Origin: Flavobacterium salilacus subsp. salilacus
GTDB taxonomy: Bacteria > Bacteroidota > Bacteroidia > Flavobacteriales > Flavobacteriaceae
Reading direction: 5' to 3'
Length of the DNA: 64,000 nt
Assembly: GCF_004634195.1 (NCBI RefSeq)
Contig: NZ_SKBP01000010.1
Location: 62,001-126,000 of the forward strand
Below, one piece after another: positions 57,161 to 64,000 of the stretch; within the stretch, counting starts at the first letter, position 1; each line of letters begins with the position of its first letter. The notes beneath the pieces were generated by a model that was not told the DNA's origin, did no database searches, and was given only the letters and a program-made list of their open reading frames with translations. Both the position numbers and the translations under genes were made by a program.

Positions 57161-57868
57161 ATGCTAAACATTCAAAATCCCGACAGCCTGGCAGTAGCTA
57201 ACGAAGCACTTGTAGAAGGAGGAGAAACTGTTGAAAAAACCTTATCCGTATGGGATTTGCTAACCAGTGGCGGTATTGGCGGGCAAATTATTATTATCAT
57301 ACTTGCGTTACTTTTGTTTGTAGCTATTTATCTGTATATCGAAAGAACTATGGCGCTTAAAGAAGCCTCGAAAATAGACAAAGGATTTATGAATCAAATT
57401 CGCGATCATATTACAAACAGACGCTTTGATAGTGCTAAACTACTTTGCCAGCATACTAATTCGCCGGTATCTCGCCTTGTAGAAAAAGGTATTTCACGCA
57501 TAGGAAAACCGTTAGAAGACATTAATACAGCCATAGAAAATGCAGGTAAGCTGGAAATATATAACCTTGAAAAAAATGTGAGCATACTCGCCACGATATC
57601 CGGTGCAGGACCTATGATTGGTTTCCTCGGAACCGTAGTTGGTATGATAATTGTATTTTTTGAAATAGAAAAGGGTGGCGGGCAAATACAAATAGACCTT
57701 TTGGCAGGTGGTATATATACCGCTATGACTACTACCGTAGTGGGGCTTATAGTAGGTGTATTTGCATATATAGGTTACAATCACCTTGTGGTGAAAACAG
57801 ATAAAATTGTAAACCAGATGGAAGCTACGGCAGTAGAGTTTCTAGATCTGTTAAATGATCCGGTATAA
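57161..57868 (+). CDS. exbB: MotA/TolQ/ExbB proton channel family protein
   Basis: A 235-residue inner-membrane protein with three transmembrane segments (about 40-62, 145-170, 185-207). The core TISGAGPMIGFLGTVVGMI (as GPMIGFLGTVVG) and the following TAMTTTVVGLIVG are ExbB/TolQ marks. It forms the proton channel that energises TonB or Tol. The first of three plus-strand genes, two bases ahead of the ExbD-like gene; the operon also includes a TonB-like protein, so a TonB role is favoured over TolQ. The start of the operon follows the secDF terminator. Confidence 0.9.
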   Translation: MLNIQNPDSLAVANEALVEGGETVEKTLSVWDLLTSGGIGGQIIIIILALLLFVAIYLYIERTMALKEASKIDKGFMNQIRDHITNRRFDSAKLLCQHTNSPVSRLVEKGISRIGKPLEDINTAIENAGKLEIYNLEKNVSILATISGAGPMIGFLGTVVGMIIVFFEIEKGGGQIQIDLLAGGIYTAMTTTVVGLIVGVFAYIGYNHLVVKTDKIVNQMEATAVEFLDLLNDPV

Positions 57869-57870
57869 TT

Positions 57871-58263
57871 ATGCAGTTTAGAAGCAGAAACAGGGTAACC
57901 CCCGAATTTAATATGTCATCAATGACGGATATTGTATTCCTGTTGTTGATATTCTTTATGATTACCTCTACAATGGTAACTACCAGTGCGCTCGACCTTA
58001 ATTTGCCTAAAGCAAAAGGGAGAACTGAGAACAACCAAAACGTATCGGTAAACATAACAAAGGACTTAGAGTATTATATAGATACCAAGCCTGTAGCAAA
58101 AGAAAACTTGGAGGCAACACTCAAGTCGATGCTTGAAGGTACAGAAGGAAAAGCAATAGTATTGCGCGCAGAGCAGGGCGTGCCTATAGAAAACGCTGTT
58201 GCTGTAATGGATATAGCTTACAGGAACCAATACAAAATAGTATTGGCAGTTGACCCAAAATAA
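57871..58263 (+). CDS. exbD: ExbD/TolR-family biopolymer transport protein
   Basis: A 130-residue protein with one N-terminal span and a periplasmic domain. MSSMTDIVFLLLIFFM places the proton-carrying Asp at residue 20 in the span (D-x-x-F-x-L-L-x-F), the mark of ExbD/TolR. The rest is a periplasmic alpha/beta domain (about 45-130). It lies two bases after exbB and, on my start, seven bases before the TonB-like gene. It couples proton flow to TonB. Secure as family. Confidence 0.92.
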   Translation: MQFRSRNRVTPEFNMSSMTDIVFLLLIFFMITSTMVTTSALDLNLPKAKGRTENNQNVSVNITKDLEYYIDTKPVAKENLEATLKSMLEGTEGKAIVLRAEQGVPIENAVAVMDIAYRNQYKIVLAVDPK

Positions 58264-58270
58264 AGTGGTT

Positions 58271-59101
58271 ATGAAACAAGGTGTAGAAAAAACATATAGA
58301 GGAGAACCCGAAGGGAATAAAGAAAAAAGAAGAAAAGCATTTGCAATTACCGCAGGTATATTTGCAATATTACTCTTTTTATGCTTTATACTTGGTCTCA
58401 CCTATATGGATCCGCCACCTGAAAATGGCATTGCCATAAACTTTGGTACTACTGATATGGGAATGGGCGACATACAACCTACAGAGCCCATACAATCGGC
58501 ACCGCAACCTGCGGAGTCAACTCCCAGCGATCCTACACCCGCAGTAGATGATGTATTAACTCAGGATATAGATGATACGCCGGTAATTACCAAGGAAAAA
58601 CCAAAAGAGCAAAAGAAACCGAAGGAAGAGCCTGTGAAACCCAAACCGGAGCCTGCACCAACACCTTCTAAAACTACCACAGACGCGTTGTCGAGCATTC
58701 TGAATGGCCCTAAAAGCGATGGGAAGGCAACAGGCGGGCAGGGCAACAGCAATCAAGCCGGTGATGAAGGCAGAGTTGATGGTACGCTTGGCGGTAGCTA
58801 TGGTAATGGCAGCGGCAGTAAGGGAACAGGGAACGGAAAATATAACCTTGCAGGGCGTAAAGCACTTGCTTTGCCTAACCCCAAATATACTTGTAACGAG
58901 CAAGGTGTTGTAGTAGTGCAAATAGCCGTTGATAAGAGTGGTAAAGTAATATCGGCTACTCCCGGAGCGCGTGGTACTACCAATACGGCAAAGTGCCTGC
59001 AAGACCAAGCTAAAGCAGCAGCAATGAATGCTAAATTTGATGAAGGCGACACAGATAAACAAGTAGGCACTATAGTGTACAACTTTAAACTTACAGATTA
59101 A
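58271..59101 (+). CDS. TonB-like energy transducer
   Basis: A 276-residue TonB-type protein. A cytoplasmic basic stretch (KEKRRKAF) precedes one transmembrane span (about 26-45), then a long Pro/Glu/Lys-rich spacer (about 55-140) spans the periplasm. A Gly/Asn-rich link (about 150-195) follows, and a C-terminal domain with QIAVDKSGKV and YNFKLTD closes it. This transduces energy from ExbB/ExbD to outer-membrane receptors. I use ATG 58271, since the alternative TTG 58250 lies inside exbD. It is the last gene of the operon, followed by a bidirectional terminator. Family call good; a full canonical TonB box partner is elsewhere. Confidence 0.85.
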   Translation: MKQGVEKTYRGEPEGNKEKRRKAFAITAGIFAILLFLCFILGLTYMDPPPENGIAINFGTTDMGMGDIQPTEPIQSAPQPAESTPSDPTPAVDDVLTQDIDDTPVITKEKPKEQKKPKEEPVKPKPEPAPTPSKTTTDALSSILNGPKSDGKATGGQGNSNQAGDEGRVDGTLGGSYGNGSGSKGTGNGKYNLAGRKALALPNPKYTCNEQGVVVVQIAVDKSGKVISATPGARGTTNTAKCLQDQAKAAAMNAKFDEGDTDKQVGTIVYNFKLTD

Positions 59102-59125
59102 TAAGAACTTATAAATAGAATAAAC

Positions 59126-59158
59126 AAAAAGACCGCCTGGATTCAGGCGGTCTTTTTT
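59126..59158. terminator. Bidirectional terminator between tonB and lgt
   Basis: AAAGACCGCCTG-GATT-CAGGCGGTCTTT is a 12-bp stem with A and T runs on both sides, lying between the convergent tonB-like and lgt genes. Confidence 0.92.
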
Positions 59159-59174
59159 ATGAAATCATATTTTT

Positions 59175-60116
59175 TTATAACGTTTCAGTTCGGTTCTTTG
59201 CAGTAAATATAAAGTAGAACCCGGCAAGTATAAACGGTATGCTAAGCCATTGCCCCGTAAGTAATATAGGATTTTCTCCTTCAAAACCTCCTTGGCTTTC
59301 TTTTACAAACTCTACTATAAAACGCACTGCCCAAAGCAATACCAGGAACACACCAAATATAAGCCCGTGCTTTTTTCGTGCATCTGTTTTCCAGTACATA
59401 TAATATATAATAAGAAATACAAAAATATAACCAAATGCCTCATACAACTGCGCAGGGTGGCGATAGGGTATAGCTGCTAAGGTATCTGCAAACTGAGGGT
59501 CATTTTCAATCAGTTTATAGGCTTGATTATAATCTTTAATCCCTGTCAATTTTGTTACTTCATATTTGTCAAGATTTTCCTCGCCACGTATAAACTTTAC
59601 AGCCGTAGGCAAGCTTTCATTTGTTGTATCGCCCAGTATTTCAGAATTGAAAAAGTTTCCGATCCTTACAAAAATACCTCCGCTGGTTACCGGTATTACA
59701 ACCCTGTCTAACACCCACAGTATAGGTCGGTGTATTACCTTTCGGCTGTAATATATCATGGTAAGTATAGCGGCTATAGCCGCACCATGACTGGCAAGTC
59801 CTGCAAAACCGGTAAACTCAAATTCAGGTCTGAATCTAAAGGGGAGTAATATTTCTTCGGGATGCTGGCTGAAATAGCCCCATTGATAAAAGAAAACCTG
59901 TCCTAATCTGGCTCCTAAAAGTATAGCAACCAGCATATAAACAAATAGTTTGTCGAGTTTTTCCAGAGATTCGCCTTCGCGGATAAATATTTTTTTAGTG
60001 ATAAACCATCCTAAACCAAAGGCTATTACAAACATAAGACTGTAATAGCGCACCATGAATATCCCTAAGTCTATTCCTTCGGACTGATTCCAAACAATGC
60101 TTAACGCGTGTGTCAT
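59175..60116 (-). CDS. lgt: Prolipoprotein diacylglyceryl transferase
   Basis: A 313-residue inner-membrane enzyme that attaches diacylglycerol to the Cys of lipoprotein precursors, the first step of maturation. About seven membrane helices are seen. The Lgt signature GGIFVRIGNFFNSEILGD (as RIGNFFNSEILGD, about 152-164) and RHPAQLYEA (about 218-226) are intact. A ~35-residue insertion between these, around KFIRGEENLDKYEV, is longer than in E. coli Lgt and common in Bacteroidota. It is the last gene of the run folE, cysS, yidD, lgt. Secure. Confidence 0.95.
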   Translation of the reverse strand: MTHALSIVWNQSEGIDLGIFMVRYYSLMFVIAFGLGWFITKKIFIREGESLEKLDKLFVYMLVAILLGARLGQVFFYQWGYFSQHPEEILLPFRFRPEFEFTGFAGLASHGAAIAAILTMIYYSRKVIHRPILWVLDRVVIPVTSGGIFVRIGNFFNSEILGDTTNESLPTAVKFIRGEENLDKYEVTKLTGIKDYNQAYKLIENDPQFADTLAAIPYRHPAQLYEAFGYIFVFLIIYYMYWKTDARKKHGLIFGVFLVLLWAVRFIVEFVKESQGGFEGENPILLTGQWLSIPFILAGFYFIFTAKNRTETL

Positions 60117-60182
60117 TATAAGTGTTGTTATTAGTTTGCCGTAAATTTAAATAAATGCCTGTTACTACCCATAAAAAAAGTA

Positions 60183-60434
60183 TTAATGTTTATGATTGCA
60201 TTTTTTTTTCGGTACAGGGTCATAACCCTGACCGCCCCAAGGGTGGCAACGGGCAATGCGTTTTATGCCCATCCATCCGCCTTTAAACAGACCATGAGTT
60301 TGGAGGGCTTCTATCATATAATGAGAGCAGGTAGGGGAGTACCTACAGGCTGAGGGGAAGAAGGGTGATATTGCGTGTTGGTAAAAGCGCACCAATGCTA
60401 CAAAAGGTAGTATGGCTATTCTACCCGCCTTCAT
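60183..60434 (-). CDS. yidD: Membrane protein insertion efficiency factor YidD
   Basis: An 83-residue YidD-family protein that helps YidC-dependent insertion of membrane proteins. The whole family core is present: [21 protein letters not shown] (as [10 protein letters not shown]), [20 protein letters not shown], and GYDPVP near the end. The last residues (KKKCNHKH) are basic. It begins four bases after cysS on the same strand and is probably co-transcribed. It is not beside rpmH, rnpA or yidC, its usual partners in other phyla. Confidence 0.95.
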   Translation of the reverse strand: MKAGRIAILPFVALVRFYQHAISPFFPSACRYSPTCSHYMIEALQTHGLFKGGWMGIKRIARCHPWGGQGYDPVPKKKCNHKH

Positions 60435-60438
60435 CAGG

Positions 60439-61920
60439 CTATAGTATTGAGAAAGTAGTACCTTCTTTACTATCTTTAATTTCTATACCCAGTTCGCTGA
60501 GTTTATCTCTTATTTGGTCAGACAGTGCAAAGTCTTTATTGGCACGGGCTTCATTACGCATTCCTATAAGCATAGTTACTAACCCCGCTACTTTATCACT
60601 GCTGTTATCGCTTTCTGTTTCGCTTTTAAGCCCTAAAACATCAAAAACAAAAGCATTCATTGTTTTGGTTAACAATTCCAAATCAGTAGTGGTAATAGTT
60701 TCTTTACCGTCTTTTAGGATATTAATATAGCGGACACCTTCAAACAGTTGCGCAATAAGTATGGGGCTGTTAAAGTCGTCATTCATGGCATCATAGCAGG
60801 ATTGCCTCCATTTTATAATATCTAATGATGAAGCGTTACTTGCTTTTAAGCTTTTTAAATTTTCTAAAGCCTCCATAAGTCGGTTAAAACCTTTTTCAGC
60901 AGCTAAAATAGCGTCGTTAGAAAAATCGAGTATACTCCTGTAATGTGCCTGCATGATAAAGAAGCGAGTAACCGATGGGCTAAAAGCTTTACTTAATATA
61001 TCATTATTACCCGAAAATATTTCGCGAGGTAATATATTATTACCGGTCGATTTCGACATTTTCTTACCGTTCAGGGTAAGCATGTTGGCATGCATCCAGT
61101 AATTTACGGGCGATTGCCCCGTGCTTGCCTCATTTTGCGCAATTTCGCATTCATGATGCGGAAATTTTAAGTCCATACCACCGCCGTGTATATCAAAATG
61201 ATTCCCCAGATACTTGGTGCTCATGGCAGTACACTCTAAGTGCCAACCCGGGAAACCATCGCCCCAAGGCGAAGGCCAGCGCATAATATGCTGCGGTTCG
61301 GCTTTTTTCCAAAGTGCAAAATCCTGCGGATTTCTTTTTTCTGACTGTCCCGAAAGGTCACGGGTGTTAGCCATCATATCTTCTATATTACGACCGCTTA
61401 ATTTACCGTAATTATGGTTTTCGTTAAATTTTAATACATCAAAATATACCGATCCTTCGGATACATAGCCAAAACCCTTGTCTATTATAGACTGTATGGT
61501 TTGAATCTGCTCTATAATATGTCCTGTGGCAGTAGGCTCTATACTTGGTGGCAGGGTATTAAAAAGCTCCATTATCTGATGGAAATCTACAGAGTATTGT
61601 TGTACAATTTCCATAGGTTCCAGTTTTTCAATTCTTGCCTTTTTTGCAATTTTATCCTCACCATCGTCAGCATCATCTTCAATATGCCCCACATCGGTTA
61701 TGTTACGCACGTAGCGTACCTTATAGCCCAAATGTTTCAGGTACCGAAACACTAAATCAAAAGACATAAACGTACGGCAATTACCAAGATGTACATTACT
61801 GTACACAGTTGGGCCGCATACATACATCCCTACATTGCCTTCGTGTATGGGTTTAAATAACTCCTTCTCACCGCTAAGTGAGTTGTATATTTTTAACGAT
61901 TGATTTTGGTATAAGTGCAT
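60439..61920 (-). CDS. cysS: Cysteinyl-tRNA synthetase
   Basis: A 493-residue class I aminoacyl-tRNA synthetase that charges tRNA-Cys. HLGN (44-47) replaces HIGH, Cys35 in VCGPTVYSN begins the zinc site, and WHLECTAMS plus HHECEIAQ complete it (about 230-260). KMSKS lies at about 284-288. Anticodon-binding helical domains follow and the length is full. It precedes yidD by four bases. Secure. Confidence 0.97.
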   Translation of the reverse strand: MHLYQNQSLKIYNSLSGEKELFKPIHEGNVGMYVCGPTVYSNVHLGNCRTFMSFDLVFRYLKHLGYKVRYVRNITDVGHIEDDADDGEDKIAKKARIEKLEPMEIVQQYSVDFHQIMELFNTLPPSIEPTATGHIIEQIQTIQSIIDKGFGYVSEGSVYFDVLKFNENHNYGKLSGRNIEDMMANTRDLSGQSEKRNPQDFALWKKAEPQHIMRWPSPWGDGFPGWHLECTAMSTKYLGNHFDIHGGGMDLKFPHHECEIAQNEASTGQSPVNYWMHANMLTLNGKKMSKSTGNNILPREIFSGNNDILSKAFSPSVTRFFIMQAHYRSILDFSNDAILAAEKGFNRLMEALENLKSLKASNASSLDIIKWRQSCYDAMNDDFNSPILIAQLFEGVRYINILKDGKETITTTDLELLTKTMNAFVFDVLGLKSETESDNSSDKVAGLVTMLIGMRNEARANKDFALSDQIRDKLSELGIEIKDSKEGTTFSIL

Positions 61921-61957
61921 GCTGTAATAAGTTTAACCTTTTGTAGTGCAAGATATA

Positions 61958-62629
61958 TTAAAACTGCGTATCGAGCTTAATATAATCTAAAAATTCCCGT
62001 CTTACTTTTTCCTCTTGAAACTTACCGCCAAATTCAGAAGTAACCGTACTACTTTCAATATCGCGTATGCCTCGCGAGTTTACACACAAGTGTTTTGCAT
62101 CGATAACACAAGCTACATCTTCGGTATTCAGCACCTGTTTAAGTTCCTGCACTATTTGTATGGTAAGGCGTTCCTGTACCTGCGGGCGTTTTGCAAAATA
62201 ATCTACAATACGATTCATTTTAGAAAGCCCCACTACTGTACCGTTGGATATATAGGCAACGTGGGCACGCCCCACAATGGGTAACAAGTGGTGCTCGCAG
62301 GTAGAATAAATAGTTATATTCTTCTCAACCAGCATCTCACCATATTTATACTTATTTTCAAAAGTAGAAGAACTCGGTTTTCTTTCAGGATTAAGCCCGC
62401 CAAATATTTCCTTTACAAACATTTTAGCCACACGCGTTGGTGTACCCTTAATACTGTCATCAGTAAGATCCATTCCTAAGGTCTGTAATATATTAGTTAC
62501 ATCCTTTTTAATAGCCTCTATTTTTTGTTCGTCACTAAGCTCAAATGCATCTTTTCTTAGAGGTGTTTCAGCGTTAGTAGCAATATGGTTTTCGCCAATT
62601 TCATCTTTAATATCGTCCGTATGGCTCAT
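61958..62629 (-). CDS. folE: GTP cyclohydrolase I
   Basis: A 223-residue enzyme that converts GTP to dihydroneopterin triphosphate, the first step of folate synthesis, in a cytosolic decamer. CEHHLLPIVG (about 113-122) holds the zinc Cys and His, and VGLSKMNRIV, RPQVQERL and HLCVNSRGIRD (with the second zinc Cys) follow. The first 35 residues form an acidic extension beyond the catalytic core. It starts the minus-strand run; cysS follows after 37 bp. Secure. Confidence 0.96.
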   Translation of the reverse strand: MSHTDDIKDEIGENHIATNAETPLRKDAFELSDEQKIEAIKKDVTNILQTLGMDLTDDSIKGTPTRVAKMFVKEIFGGLNPERKPSSSTFENKYKYGEMLVEKNITIYSTCEHHLLPIVGRAHVAYISNGTVVGLSKMNRIVDYFAKRPQVQERLTIQIVQELKQVLNTEDVACVIDAKHLCVNSRGIRDIESSTVTSEFGGKFQEEKVRREFLDYIKLDTQF

Positions 62630-62935
62630 TTATATAATATTCAGTTATTAGGATTAAAAATTAGTTCGCAAAGATAACTATAAAAGTTGATTTTAATTTA
62701 TGTACTTCAAATCTAATTTTTACGTTTAAATAATAATGCTTTACAATAAGTTAACATTAATTTTGTATTTCTTTTTTAAGGAAAAAAAATAGAATTATGT
62801 ATCAAAAGCATTTTTCCATTACAGTTCGGGTAGGGAAAAAGCTATTTAGATTGTTATAAATAAAAAAAATTAAAGCATTTATGTTTTAATTATGTCAATT
62901 TTGCGTAAATTTCGCGTTTCAAAAACTATAAGGAA
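62630..62935. other. Divergent intergenic region (306 bp)
   Basis: AT-rich spacer between folE (minus) and the secreted protein at the right edge (plus). It carries the folE -7 element (62669-62676). A one-mismatch -7 like CAATTTTG precedes the plus-strand start. No ORF, tRNA, riboswitch fold or repeat is seen. Confidence 0.6.
62669..62676 (-). promoter_or_regulatory. Candidate -7 element of folE
   Basis: TATCTTTG on the minus strand is a perfect TAnnTTTG match, about 40 bases before the folE ATG. No TTG lies at the expected -33 position. Confidence 0.45.
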
Positions 62936-64000
62936 ATGAATAATAGAAAGTACCTGGTTTTAATTTTACTTATTTTTAGTAGTATCGCCACTTTCGCACA
63001 AAGTAATACTGCTGAAGAGATGGCTCCTTTTTGTGCAGGAGGTAGCACCTTAACGTTTGATAATACTACTAATAGCCCCCCGGCTGATCCTGATTCCGCA
63101 GCTGATAGTTACGGCTGTTTAGGGTCAGAACCTAATCCGGCATGGTTTTTCATGCAGATAGGGGAAAGTGGCGACTTAGAATTTACCCTTTCACAAACAG
63201 GTACTAACGGTAATGGCATTGATGTTGACTTTATACTTTGGGGACCTTTTGGCGGACCACCACCAATTTTTGGACCATCAAATTTGAATGACAACACAGA
63301 AGTTGATTGTAGTTATTCAGCCTCGGCTACCGAAAGCGTAAGTATTCCTGATGCAGTAACAGGACAATACTATGTAATACTGATAACTAACTTTAGTAAC
63401 CAACCCGGACAAATAAACCTTACGCAAACCAATACCGGTCAGCCCGGAGCAGGTACTACAGACTGTGATATCGTATGTCCTCTTTCCTTGGGGGATGATT
63501 TTACATTATGTCCCGGAAATACATCTACTATAGTTGCTACTATTGAAGACGCTACCTCTTATGAGTGGTTTCAGGGCACAGACCCAATACCTGGAGAAAC
63601 AGGTCAATCATATACCGTTACAGAACCTGGTACTTATAGTGTGGTAGTTAACAAACCAGGCTGTGTGGCTGATGCAACCGCATCAGTAACCATTACAGCG
63701 CCTGATGCTATACCTATAAATGATCCTCTGGATATTATTATTTGTGCTCCGGGAGAACCTCCTTACACATTTAATTTAACACAAAATAACGAATACATAT
63801 TAAATGGTTTAGACCCTGACTTTTTTCCGATAACATTTCATGCCTCTGAATTTGAGGCTATTGAAGGTATTTCACCTGTATTCCCTCTTTCTGCAGCACA
63901 AAATTATCAGGCAAACAGTGGAGATGTAATGTGGTTGAGAGTTGAAGATTATAACACAGGATGTTCTACAACCCGTTCATTTCAGCTTATAGGAAACCCT
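62936..64000 (+). CDS. Secreted surface protein (probable T9SS substrate), cut by the right edge
   Basis: An open frame of 355 codons from ATG 62936 to the last base, with the C terminus outside. Signal peptide NNRKYLVLILLIFSSIATFA-QS (about 1-21). Residues 28-170 form a domain of the kind common in flavobacterial adhesins (PFCAGGSTLTFDN, PNPAWFFMQIG, VDFILWGPF). Next comes an Ig-like/PKD-like part with SYEWFQG (about 205-211) and SYTVTEPGTYSVVV. These layouts usually end in a type B sorting domain, so export by T9SS is expected but unseen here. It is divergent from folE. No partner can be named. Confidence 0.8.
   Translation, partial: MNNRKYLVLILLIFSSIATFAQSNTAEEMAPFCAGGSTLTFDNTTNSPPADPDSAADSYGCLGSEPNPAWFFMQIGESGDLEFTLSQTGTNGNGIDVDFILWGPFGGPPPIFGPSNLNDNTEVDCSYSASATESVSIPDAVTGQYYVILITNFSNQPGQINLTQTNTGQPGAGTTDCDIVCPLSLGDDFTLCPGNTSTIVATIEDATSYEWFQGTDPIPGETGQSYTVTEPGTYSVVVNKPGCVADATASVTITAPDAIPINDPLDIIICAPGEPPYTFNLTQNNEYILNGLDPDFFPITFHASEFEAIEGISPVFPLSAAQNYQANSGDVMWLRVEDYNTGCSTTRSFQLIGNP

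Noticed and set aside
58250..58270. TTG start of the TonB-like gene inside exbD
   Set aside because: An ATG at 58271 just after the exbD stop is the better start.

Overview
The window is chromosomal DNA from a member of the Flavobacteriaceae (phylum Bacteroidota), probably Flavobacterium or a close relative. Three things point there: the AT-rich sequence with very small intergenic gaps; secreted proteins ending in type IX secretion (T9SS) sorting domains of both type A and type B; and family-typical genes such as a fused SecDF, a DUF349 protein and SpoIIM/MoxR/DUF58 membrane genes. Several start regions also carry the Bacteroidota promoter -7 element (TAnnTTTG). I see no rRNA, tRNA, IS element, prophage or CRISPR array.

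Layout. 1-11 kb (minus strand): partial DUF349 protein, aroE with a TonB-like secreted protein, a TPR protein, a class-III aminotransferase, an OstA/LptA-like protein, purA, a Fur-family regulator and a bifunctional (p)ppGpp synthetase/hydrolase. 11-15.9 kb: an SDR oxidoreductase, an ArsR-type regulator, a small secreted protein, an M48 membrane metallopeptidase and a TrmH-family methyltransferase. 15.9-23.5 kb: a tightly overlapping six-gene membrane operon (SpoIIM-like, membrane protein, DUF4129-like, DUF4350-like, MoxR ATPase, DUF58), divergent from an RDD protein and a TRIC-type channel. 23.5-27.8 kb: a DUF1643-like protein directly behind a 1235-residue T9SS type B protein with four tandem modules. 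28-41.3 kb: a surface-glycan locus with a FemAB/GNAT-like transferase, Wzx-type flippase, GT-A, GT-B and GT-C glycosyltransferases and a lone FdtA/WxcM-like cupin. A fibre-like protein and a T9SS subtilase are embedded in it. 41.3-47 kb: an FtsE-like ATPase, a 1004-residue TPR protein and an outer-membrane barrel. 47-59 kb: a GreA-C-like protein, asnB, gyrB, an outer-membrane protein, mdh, secDF and an exbB-exbD-tonB operon. 59-62.6 kb (minus strand): folE, cysS, yidD and lgt. The right edge cuts a second large secreted protein, probably another T9SS substrate.

How the parts fit. Much of the window serves the cell envelope: export (secDF, yidD, lgt), energy transduction to the outer membrane (exbB/exbD/tonB), lipopolysaccharide or glycan building (OstA-like, flippase, glycosyltransferases), and T9SS-exported surface proteins. 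The best candidate for an incompletely described system is the SpoIIM-DUF4129-DUF4350-MoxR-DUF58-RDD module. Next are the fibre/subtilase pair inside the glycan locus and the TPR/plug-less barrel pair. Functions rest on motifs and remembered family knowledge; no database search was run.
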